The notes under the pieces were generated by a model. It saw only the letters and a list, made by a program, of their open reading frames with translations, was not told where the DNA came from and ran no database searches. From a virus, in the IMG/VR virus record IMGVR_UViG_3300025266_000013, positions 1 to 41,826 of that record: 41,826 bases of DNA; one strand, given 5' to 3'. The translations under genes were made by a program, and so were the position numbers. Below are positions 1 through 6,920 of this stretch, piece by piece (positions within the stretch are counted from its first letter, which is position 1; each line of letters starts with the position of its first letter).

Positions 1-296
1 AGATGGACTACGTTATTCGTGAGATTGCTAAGAGCATGAACCTTGATCCAGACAAAGTGACTAACTCTATGCAGGACGCTGCTATACAGGCAGAGATACT
101 CAAAGCCTTCCAAGCGCCTCCACAGCCACCTATGGCTCCTGAAGGTGTCCCTGGTCCTGAAGGTGGTGCTCCTGCTCCACAAGGCGCTCCTGCTGGCGCT
201 CAGGTACAAGACCCTACGGGTGCAGGTGGCGGTACTCTAGGCACAGGCGTTGCCCCTACTCCTGGCGAACAAGGATTCAGCGGTAATGTCGCTTAA
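1..296 (+). CDS. Portal protein, C-terminal end (partial)
   Basis: The reading frame is open from the left edge and stops at 294-296, so only the last ~98 residues are visible. An N-terminal helical stretch (about residues 1-38 of the visible part) is followed by a low-complexity tail rich in Pro, Gly, Ala and Gln. Portal proteins of marine podoviruses often end in such a disordered tail. The portal forms the dodecameric DNA entry and exit ring at one capsid vertex. The call rests mainly on position: it lies directly upstream of a small protein, a large virion protein, the scaffold and the capsid, as in T7-like and HMO-2011-like phages. The Met at position 3 is probably internal, not the true start. 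Another head protein is possible because no portal core is visible. Confidence 0.55.
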   Translation, partial: MDYVIREIAKSMNLDPDKVTNSMQDAAIQAEILKAFQAPPQPPMAPEGVPGPEGGAPAPQGAPAGAQVQDPTGAGGGTLGTGVAPTPGEQGFSGNVA

Positions 297-474
297 GAGC
301 TTTGTAAACAATAAAGTAGAATGGGATGCATTTAACACAGAGTTAGATGAGTGCATCTCACAGCAACACAAAAGTATTGAGAATATATCAGATCCTATAG
401 AGTTGTATCGCTCTCAAGGTAGGATTGCAGCGTATCGTAACTTAAAGTACTTGAGGGATAAAGTTAATGGTTGA
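286..474 (+). CDS. Small conserved phage protein after portal, 62 aa
   Basis: This small, helical, charged protein of about 62 residues has no motif I recognise. Short proteins of this kind, with an ending like 'RNLKYLRDKVNG', commonly sit just after the portal gene in marine podoviruses. The frame is open further upstream to a TTG at 250, but I chose the ATG at 286. It has an AAGGA Shine-Dalgarno at 271-275, and using it leaves only a short overlap with the portal stop at 294-296. The gene overlaps the next one by 8 nt (ATG at 467), so the three are probably translationally coupled. A role in head assembly is possible from position alone. Confidence 0.7.
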   Translation: MSLKSFVNNKVEWDAFNTELDECISQQHKSIENISDPIELYRSQGRIAAYRNLKYLRDKVNG

Positions 475-3400
475 CATAAATGATCAAACAGAAAAAGCTT
501 TTAGTTTAGATGCTTTCCTTGGTCTTGACAAGCCAGTTAATAAAGTAGGTGGAGTGTCCACAAAAAGTGCTCCAAAACCTGTCAATGCACCTGTTGGCAA
601 GCAGTCTTTCAAACTAACAAAGGAGGATAAAAGCCTACTACTTGACTTTGTTCCTGTTGTTGGTGACATTAAGGGTGCTTACGAGACAGTAGATATGATC
701 TCTAGTGAGCTTGAAAAAGAAAACCCTAACTACTTCTTGATTGGTATTCTAGGAGGTGTTGGCGCTGTAGCTACTATTATTGGACTAGTTCCAGGCGCAG
801 GTGATGTTGCTCAAAAAGCACTAATGGCAGGGGCAAGAAGTGTTGCTAGTGGCGCTAAAGCTGCTGGGCGTGGTGTTGTTGATTTAGCACAACGTGTAGA
901 GGTTGACCCTAACGCTATGGGCAGTATGGGTGGCAATATAATGCTTTCTGTATTTCCTCCCGCTGAAAATGCTGCTCGTACACAGATAGCTGGTACTCTT
1001 CCTACGTATAAGAAAGCAGATACCCTACTAAAGAATCTATCAGGTGAAGGTAAAACCCTAGACTTTGGTGCAGGTTTAGGTCTATCAAAGAAAGAGCTTA
1101 ACTTTGATACATATGAGCCTTTTCCTAAAGGTGACTTTACACCTGACTTTAATAATCCTGCCGATATACCCTCAAACTCGTATAAGAAAGTCACTAATCT
1201 AAATGTACTAAACGTAGTACCCCGTAAAGTTAGAGATACTATCGTACAAGATATTGGACGTGTGCTTGAGCCTAATGGTAGAGCCGTTATAACTACACGT
1301 GGCAGGGATGTGATGGACGCCAAGGGTACAGTTGGCCCAGAACCTATGTCTATTATAACCTCTAGGGATACTTACCAAAAAGGTTTTACTCAACCTGAAC
1401 TTAACTCCTACATAACAGAAACGCTGGGCAAAGGATTTAAAGTAACTAATAATAAGCTTGGTGCGGCTGGCGTTACAGTACATAAGCTACCTACAAAAAA
1501 CTTTAACGAAGGCGGTATAGTAATGAATGATAAACCTAAGTACCCTGACGCTGCAGTTGTTGATAAAGACAACCAAGAGATAGGATTTAGCCTTGGAGGT
1601 AATCTCTTCTTAAATGAACAGGGAGAGAATAGCCTTAGAAAAAGCTCTCTTGATATACCAGAAGGAGAAAAGGTTTCTACAAAAGAAGGCTCTATGTTTA
1701 CGAGGTTCAGTTTAGGTAGTGACTTAGATAATTTTATAATTGATATGAGTAACAAGATAGGCGATAAAATAGATGTAGACTTAGGATCTGCTGCCTTACG
1801 CTATAAAATAGGGGATAACTCTAATATATACATTGAAAACATAGGTTCTGATGCACCAAGCATAGGCTATAGGTTTTCTAAGAGATTTAACGAGGGTGGT
1901 TTAAATATGAGTGAAGAAGATCAGATGCAAGATATGCTTGTAAGTAATCCTGAACAGGGTATGGCTGAAACAGTAGACCCAGTGTCAGGCAATGATGTAC
2001 CACCAGGCTCTCTCCCTGCAGAGGTACGTGATGATGTACCTGCACAGCTAAGCGAAGGTGAGTACGTTGTACCTGCTGACGTAGTGCGTTACTTTGGTGT
2101 TAAGGCATTTGAAGATATGCGTATGCAAGCTAAGCAAGGTATGGCTGATATGGACGCAGAAGGACGTATTGGCGGTGACCCTATGCAAGAAGAAGCGTTA
2201 CCCTTTTCTGATGAAGAACTTATGACTGTAGATACACCTGAAGATGACACTATGGCTATGATGAATGAGGGTGGTGTAGTGTATGCTGCTAATGGTGTAG
2301 ATATACCTCCTGGCGTTATAGTTGATAACCCCTATGGCGGCGGTTATGGATTAGACCCTAATGACCCTACCCAAGTTGTTTCTGGTATACAAGGTGGATT
2401 AACTGGTACTGGTTATGAGTATAAAACCTATTATAATGCTGCAGGTCTTACAGTTGTTATACCTTTCTTTGATGGTGTAGCACAGGCAATGATACCAGAG
2501 GGCTATGCATCTGAAGCACCTAAAGCAGAGGTAGCACCAAGTTCAGGATCAGGCGGTAATGATGCTTCTGATGGCTTTGCACGGGCTGCTAAAGATAGAA
2601 ATACGCCAGACCCTGTAGACTATACTAAGTCTAAGGACCCTGCTGAACTACAAAAAGCTATTGGTAGTTATTATAGTAGAGGTAATAAATTAGCAAAAAA
2701 CTTAGGTTTTGCTATAAACCCTCTTGCTGGTCTAGGCATATATATGGTGGAAAAAAATAACCTTAAGAACATACAGTCTAGTGTTAATGCTTTACCAGAT
2801 GGGGAAGAAAAGACTAATTTAGAACTGTTATTAGATAAGGACAAAGGAAAAGAGTTAAGAGCAGAAACTTATGAAACAGGAGGGGGCTTTAAATCCTTCT
2901 TGGCTGATATATTTGGTGTTGGCAAGGATGAAGTGTCTGATGCTGAACCTTCAGATAACACACCTACGTATAAGTATAACACTAAATACAATACCTTATC
3001 TTCAGATGGCGCTAAAATAGGTGGTATTAGCTTAGGATCTGAGCGTGACGCATATGAACGTGCTGTAGAATCAGGTGATGATAATGCAGTTTTTCACTAT
3101 GAAGCTATTGATTCCCATCGTCAAAGGCAGAACGAGTATGCTGCATCTAATGAAGGTAAAGATCCAAAAGATTGGACGGGTGGTTCAGGTATGTCTGAGT
3201 CATCTAAAGAACAAGCTCAAAAATATGGTGGTAGTGTCGCTCAGGCACGTCAAGGGGGATCGCAAAGGACAGGTGGGGCTTTTAGTTCATTTGAAACTTC
3301 AGCCCAGCAAACACAAAGAGAGGATGAAGAGGATAATGGCGTACCTAAGAATAAAGGCGGTCTAGTACAACGCCCTAAGAAAAAGAAGAAAAACAAATAA
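467..3400 (+). CDS. 977-aa multidomain virion protein with methyltransferase-like domain
   Basis: This is a large mosaic protein in the head gene block. Residues 60-115 are a hydrophobic segment with a 'VPVVGD...VPGAGD' pattern, similar to membrane-proximal segments before toxin or effector domains. Residues ~175-342 look like a class I SAM-dependent methyltransferase: motif I 'LDFGAGLG' (198-205), an acidic strand end around D214/E217, 'VTNLNVLNVVP' (242-252) and 'IGRVLEPNGRAVI' (263-275). FNEGG linkers follow at 346-350 and 474-478, and MNEGG at 599-603. 'VPAQLSEGEYVVPADVVRYF' (524-543) resembles the 'VPA-L-GE-V' motif of tape-measure proteins. The C-terminus is a Lys-rich tail (KKKKKNK) after an NKGG motif. 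The gene overlaps its upstream neighbour. It is probably a packaged protein, possibly injected with the DNA. Methyltransferase activity and its substrate are unproven. Confidence 0.65.
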   Translation: MVDINDQTEKAFSLDAFLGLDKPVNKVGGVSTKSAPKPVNAPVGKQSFKLTKEDKSLLLDFVPVVGDIKGAYETVDMISSELEKENPNYFLIGILGGVGAVATIIGLVPGAGDVAQKALMAGARSVASGAKAAGRGVVDLAQRVEVDPNAMGSMGGNIMLSVFPPAENAARTQIAGTLPTYKKADTLLKNLSGEGKTLDFGAGLGLSKKELNFDTYEPFPKGDFTPDFNNPADIPSNSYKKVTNLNVLNVVPRKVRDTIVQDIGRVLEPNGRAVITTRGRDVMDAKGTVGPEPMSIITSRDTYQKGFTQPELNSYITETLGKGFKVTNNKLGAAGVTVHKLPTKNFNEGGIVMNDKPKYPDAAVVDKDNQEIGFSLGGNLFLNEQGENSLRKSSLDIPEGEKVSTKEGSMFTRFSLGSDLDNFIIDMSNKIGDKIDVDLGSAALRYKIGDNSNIYIENIGSDAPSIGYRFSKRFNEGGLNMSEEDQMQDMLVSNPEQGMAETVDPVSGNDVPPGSLPAEVRDDVPAQLSEGEYVVPADVVRYFGVKAFEDMRMQAKQGMADMDAEGRIGGDPMQEEALPFSDEELMTVDTPEDDTMAMMNEGGVVYAANGVDIPPGVIVDNPYGGGYGLDPNDPTQVVSGIQGGLTGTGYEYKTYYNAAGLTVVIPFFDGVAQAMIPEGYASEAPKAEVAPSSGSGGNDASDGFARAAKDRNTPDPVDYTKSKDPAELQKAIGSYYSRGNKLAKNLGFAINPLAGLGIYMVEKNNLKNIQSSVNALPDGEEKTNLELLLDKDKGKELRAETYETGGGFKSFLADIFGVGKDEVSDAEPSDNTPTYKYNTKYNTLSSDGAKIGGISLGSERDAYERAVESGDDNAVFHYEAIDSHRQRQNEYAASNEGKDPKDWTGGSGMSESSKEQAQKYGGSVAQARQGGSQRTGGAFSSFETSAQQTQREDEEDNGVPKNKGGLVQRPKKKKKNK

Positions 3401-3456
3401 ACGAGGACACCCAGTAATGATGCTGGCCCCTAATAATAATAATAAGGAAACAAACT

Positions 3457-4371
3457 ATGGCTGAAGCCCAAGCACAAGAAACTACGTATATCAAGAACAA
3501 CCGTAATGCAGAACGTATTGCAAGAGAAGAGGCAGAGCTTAAAGAGCTTATGAGGAATCATGTCGGAGCAGAACAAGAAGAATCCGATAGCGAGGGAACT
3601 CAGGAAGCCCAAGTTCAGGATGAGAGTAATCCCGAACAAGAAGCTACCCAAGAGGCATCTGAAGCACAAGAAGCAGATGACGCAAGCCTGACGGGTGAAG
3701 AGCGCAGCTATAAGAAACGTTACGCAGATATACAAAAGCACTTGGCTAAAAAAGAGTCAGAGTTTAAAGACCGCATAGGAAGCCTTGAAGGTCAGCTACA
3801 GAAGGCTGCTAAAAATGAGCTTGTACTACCTAAGACAGATCAGGACATTGAAGCTTGGTCAAAGAAATACCCTGACGTAGCATCCATTGTTGAGGCTATC
3901 GCAGACAAGAAAGCGCAAGAGCGCTCAAGTGACTTAGACAACCGTATGCAGGAGCTAGAAGAGCTACGTGTTACGGCTAAGAAAGAAAAAGCAGAAGCAG
4001 AGCTAATGAGCTTTCACCCTGACTTTAAAACTATTCGTAGTGATGACGCATTCCACAACTGGGCAGGTGAACAGCCTAAGTGGGTACAAGATGCTTTGTA
4101 TGAGAACCTAGATGACGCTAAGTCAGTTTCTCGTGTGATTGACTTATACAAGTCAGATAACAATATCACTACTAAGAAAGGTAACACTAGCGATAAGGCA
4201 GCAGCAAGCTCTGTCAAAGCTAGAACAAGGAATACTCCTGAGACTGACGATACTGCAGCACAGTGGCGAGAATCTCAAGTGAGTAAAATGTCTGTTCGTG
4301 AATATGAAAAGCATTCAGATGCTATCATGGAATCAATTCGCAGCGGAAAATTTGTCTATGATATGAAATAA
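3457..4371 (+). CDS. Capsid assembly scaffolding protein
   Basis: This is a 304-aa acidic, highly charged, mostly helical protein placed directly before the major capsid gene, the usual place for a podovirus scaffold. Residues ~40-75 are a Glu/Gln/Ala-rich disordered stretch. Coiled-coil-like segments lie near residues 80-115 and 145-185. The C-terminus ends in a basic helix ('SIRSGKFVYDMK'), fitting the helix that scaffolds use to bind coat subunits. Scaffold proteins guide procapsid assembly and leave or are degraded before DNA fills the head. An AAGGAAA Shine-Dalgarno lies just upstream of the ATG. The function is inferred from context and composition rather than a sequence signature. Confidence 0.8.
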   Translation: MAEAQAQETTYIKNNRNAERIAREEAELKELMRNHVGAEQEESDSEGTQEAQVQDESNPEQEATQEASEAQEADDASLTGEERSYKKRYADIQKHLAKKESEFKDRIGSLEGQLQKAAKNELVLPKTDQDIEAWSKKYPDVASIVEAIADKKAQERSSDLDNRMQELEELRVTAKKEKAEAELMSFHPDFKTIRSDDAFHNWAGEQPKWVQDALYENLDDAKSVSRVIDLYKSDNNITTKKGNTSDKAAASSVKARTRNTPETDDTAAQWRESQVSKMSVREYEKHSDAIMESIRSGKFVYDMK

Positions 4372-4374
4372 CTA

Positions 4375-4402
4375 TTGACAAACAGATAATTGTAGATATA
4401 AC
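4375..4402 (+). promoter_or_regulatory. Sigma70-like promoter for major capsid gene
   Basis: TTGACA (4375-4380) is followed after 16 nt by TATAAC (4397-4402), a perfect -35 and a one-mismatch -10. It starts just after the scaffold stop codon and faces the capsid gene. The same hexamers, spacing and downstream bases (TATAACTAnCTTT) occur in front of the SSB-like gene on the other strand at 36367-36394. Start of transcription would be near 4409, giving a leader of about 160 nt. This is a prediction from sequence only. Confidence 0.7.
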
Positions 4403-4403
4403 T

Positions 4404-4570
4404 ATCTTTACACAAGCCGAAAAGAACTACCCATTTGACTATAGGACCACACTAATAGGGGTTGCGCTACCTCTACAAGTATGATACCCTAAAAAGAACG
4501 GCCCTCTTCATTCGGATATGAATGTGTAACTATATTAACCAGCCATTCATCATCTAAAGGAGAATATAAC
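4404..4570 (+). promoter_or_regulatory. Long structured leader of the capsid mRNA
   Basis: This is part of the longest non-coding stretch in the window (4372-4570). Two hairpins can be drawn. The first is a 7-bp stem at 4456-4462/4469-4475 with loop TGCGCT and one G-U pair. The second is a 5-bp stem CATTC/GAATG at 4509-4513/4520-4524. The GAATG arm could instead pair with a second CATTC(A) at 4544-4549, close to the Shine-Dalgarno AAAGGAG (4556-4562), so two folds compete. No known riboswitch was recognised. A role in message stability or in tuning capsid translation is an inference. Confidence 0.4.
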
Positions 4571-5641
4571 ATGGCTTTTACATCAACAGCAGGGTACGGG
4601 AACTTACCAAATGGTAACTTCAGCCCTATCATCTACAGCAAACAGGTACAGCTTGCGTTTCGCAAGAGCGCTGTAGCTAATGCTATTACTAACAATGATT
4701 ATTTTGGTGAGATCGCAAACCAAGGCGATACCGTTAAAATTATGAAGGAACCAGAGGTTTCTGTTAAGCAGTACACTCGTGGTGCTCAGATCACAGCACA
4801 AGATCTTGACGATGAAGATTTTCAGCTTGTGGTAGACAAAAGCAACTACTTTGCTTTCAAGATTGACGATATCGAAGAGGCACACAGCCACATAGATTTC
4901 ATGCAACTTGCAACGGATCGTGCAGCATACCGTTTAGCTGATCAAATGGACCAAGAATGCCTTGGCTATTTGTCTGGTTACAAGCAGTCTGCTTTACATG
5001 CTGATGCAGATGCAGTCAATGACGTAACAAACGGCACACTCGCTGTAGATACTGCTGGTACTGACGAATTGTTGACAACTATGAAGCTACGCAAGGATTC
5101 ATTTGGTAACATAACAACAAGTTCAGCAGGGGATCACTCTATTCCTTTGACACCTCGTTTTGGTGGCGCTACTGCTGCAAGCACATCTGTTGCATCACCT
5201 TTGCAGGTTATTGCACGTATGGGTCGCTTGCTTGACCAACAGAATGTAGACTCTCGTGGTCGCTGGCTGGTCTTGGACGCTGTATTTATGGAACTCTTGA
5301 AAGACGAAGATTCACGAGTATTAAATGCAGATCAGGGTGGCTCAGGTCTCCAGAATGGTCTTGTATTGAACAACCTACACGGCTTCCGTATCTATCAGTC
5401 AAATAACCTACCTTCAGTGGGTACAGGCTCAGGTACGTCAGGTTCAGCTAACCAGGACACTAACTACGGTGTGATTGTTGCTGGCCATGATTCAGCAGTT
5501 GCTTCTGCAGAGCAGATCAACAAAGTTGAGTCATATCGTGACCCAGACTCATTTTCCGACATTGTTCGTGGAATGCATCTATACGGCAGGAAGATTCTTC
5601 GTCCAGAAGCAATCGTAACTGCTAAATATAACGCAGCGTAA
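4571..5641 (+). CDS. Major capsid protein
   Basis: This is a 356-aa protein directly after the scaffold gene, with the strongest promoter and ribosome-binding site (AAAGGAG) of the arm in front of it. Length and layout fit an HK97-fold coat protein of HMO-2011-like phages. It has an N-terminal arm with 'QVQLAFRKSAVANAITN', a central 'GDTVKI' strand region, an Ala/Asp-rich domain, and a C-terminal 'GRKILRPEAIVTAKYN' strand typical of phage coats that end in a beta-strand of the P domain. It would form the icosahedral shell. No protease gene or cleavage site was recognised next to it, so maturation without proteolysis is likely, as in other podoviruses. Confidence 0.88.
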   Translation: MAFTSTAGYGNLPNGNFSPIIYSKQVQLAFRKSAVANAITNNDYFGEIANQGDTVKIMKEPEVSVKQYTRGAQITAQDLDDEDFQLVVDKSNYFAFKIDDIEEAHSHIDFMQLATDRAAYRLADQMDQECLGYLSGYKQSALHADADAVNDVTNGTLAVDTAGTDELLTTMKLRKDSFGNITTSSAGDHSIPLTPRFGGATAASTSVASPLQVIARMGRLLDQQNVDSRGRWLVLDAVFMELLKDEDSRVLNADQGGSGLQNGLVLNNLHGFRIYQSNNLPSVGTGSGTSGSANQDTNYGVIVAGHDSAVASAEQINKVESYRDPDSFSDIVRGMHLYGRKILRPEAIVTAKYNAA

Positions 5642-5655
5642 GGGAGGATAAACTT

Positions 5656-6138
5656 ATGGCTACTTTAACTACATTTTTAGCACCCACTCGTGGAGCAGGT
5701 AATCCTTCACGGAAGCCTTACATGATTGAAAACACTCTTGACCTCACTGCAAGTGCGGTTGATTGTTCAGCTGGTGACATTATTCAGGCTCTTACTATTC
5801 CTGGTAATACTGTCATTCTATGGGCAGGTATTCAAGTAATGGAATCTGCTACTATGAACACAGGTTCTAACGCTACTGCTATTCTTGGTACAGCGGTTGA
5901 CCCTAACGAGTACGTAGCTGCGTTTGATATTGATGGTGCTGCAGATCTTGCATATGCACCAACAGTAGCTCAAGCAGGTGTCCTTGTCAATGCTGTTGCA
6001 GATACAATGGACGTAACCTTTGCGGGTGACGGTGCAACCTTCAGCGCAGGTAAACTACGTGTTTACTGTATGTTGATGGATGTCTCTGAAGTCGGAGACC
6101 ATACTGCTCAAACAGTAGATCGTGATACACTGGCTTAA
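5656..6138 (+). CDS. Small head protein, possible capsid decoration
   Basis: This is a 160-aa protein rich in Ala, Thr, Gly and Val with a beta-strand-like pattern and few charged residues, 14 nt after the capsid stop. Such small beta-rich proteins beside the coat gene in marine podoviruses are usually virion components, often head decoration or head fibre proteins. The sequence has no catalytic motif and no signal peptide. A GGGAGGA Shine-Dalgarno lies in the short gap before the ATG. The gene ends before a hairpin terminator, so capsid and this protein form a short transcription unit together. The structural role is inferred from position and composition. Confidence 0.65.
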   Translation: MATLTTFLAPTRGAGNPSRKPYMIENTLDLTASAVDCSAGDIIQALTIPGNTVILWAGIQVMESATMNTGSNATAILGTAVDPNEYVAAFDIDGAADLAYAPTVAQAGVLVNAVADTMDVTFAGDGATFSAGKLRVYCMLMDVSEVGDHTAQTVDRDTLA

Positions 6139-6150
6139 TTGCTAAACTAA

Positions 6151-6180
6151 GGGGGGCTGGGTAACTAGCCCCTCTAACTT
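6151..6180 (+). terminator. Hairpin terminator after capsid unit
   Basis: GGGGCT (6153-6158) pairs with AGCCCC (6167-6172) around an 8-nt loop. The stem can be extended by G-U and G-C pairs to 6151/6174. It is followed by a weak T tract (TAACTTT). It would end or reduce transcripts of the capsid unit before the tail genes, leaving partial read-through. Confidence 0.6.
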
Positions 6181-6200
6181 TGCTCAAAGGAAGTTCTTTC

Positions 6201-6920
6201 ATGGCTACATACATCACTCTAGTAAATCAATTACTCAGACGCATAAATGAGACAGAGCTAGACGCAGCTGGGTCAGGTTTTGGAGATGTACGTAACTTAC
6301 AAGCACTTGCCAAAGATTCTATTAATTCAAGCATAAGAGAAATATTACAAATATCACAGGAGTGGCCCTTCACTCTTACTACTAATACACAAACATTAGT
6401 TGTTGGTACGGGTGTGTATGACTTTCCTGCAGACTTATCAAAGGTAGATTGGGATACTTTCTACATTAAAAAGAACGAAACACAACAGAACGAACCTCGT
6501 AAGCTTCCTGTAATTACATTTGCAGACTACCTACGTAGCTTTAGACCTATAGAAGATATTGGCGGCGCTACGTCTAGGTCTGTACCTCTGCGTATTTACC
6601 AGACACAAGATTCTAAGTTTGGTGTTACACCCATTCCAGATGCTGCCTATGATATTGAGTATCGCTACTATTCTTTTCCCGCTGACCTAACAGCATTTAA
6701 TGATGTGTCTGTTATACCTCAAAGGTTTAACACAGTTGTTATTGATGGGGCTATGATGTATCTTATGCGTTTCCGTTCCAATGATCAGAGTGGGCAGATC
6801 CATGAGAAGAAGTTTATGGATGGCATTGATAACATGCGGCGTCTACTACTAGATACACCTTTGTATATAACTTCTACTGTAACAGGTAGGCATTTCAACT
6901 CTGTAACTGGTGCTCAATAA
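6201..6920 (+). CDS. Tail adaptor (head-to-tail connector, gp11-like)
   Basis: This 239-aa protein matches in size and pattern the tail tubular A / adaptor proteins of podoviruses (T7 gp11 type). A helical N-terminus ('YITLVNQLLRRINE') is followed by a beta-rich middle ('VVGTGVYDFPADL') and a helical end with 'DGAMMYLMRFRSND'. These adaptors form a ring under the portal and join it to the nozzle. I chose the ATG at 6201 because AAAGGAA lies just upstream. An upstream TTG at 6180 would add seven residues without a ribosome site. Its stop overlaps the next start as TAATG, and the next gene encodes the likely nozzle partner. Confidence 0.75.
   Translation: MATYITLVNQLLRRINETELDAAGSGFGDVRNLQALAKDSINSSIREILQISQEWPFTLTTNTQTLVVGTGVYDFPADLSKVDWDTFYIKKNETQQNEPRKLPVITFADYLRSFRPIEDIGGATSRSVPLRIYQTQDSKFGVTPIPDAAYDIEYRYYSFPADLTAFNDVSVIPQRFNTVVIDGAMMYLMRFRSNDQSGQIHEKKFMDGIDNMRRLLLDTPLYITSTVTGRHFNSVTGAQ

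Noticed and set aside
811-1323. Long open frames opposite the virion genes (also near 11176-11847 and 28239-28796)
   Set aside because: They are antisense to clear coding genes, lack ribosome sites and show low-complexity translations, so they are shadows of repetitive or biased codon use.
3405-3445. CCAG...CTGG inverted repeat and TAA triplets before the scaffold gene
   Set aside because: The stem is only 4 bp with an 8-nt loop and no T tract, so it is not convincing as a terminator or operator.
4431-4450. GACTATAGGA, similar to the core of a T7-type promoter
   Set aside because: Only a short core matches, no second copy was seen between genes, and no phage RNA polymerase gene is visible in the window.
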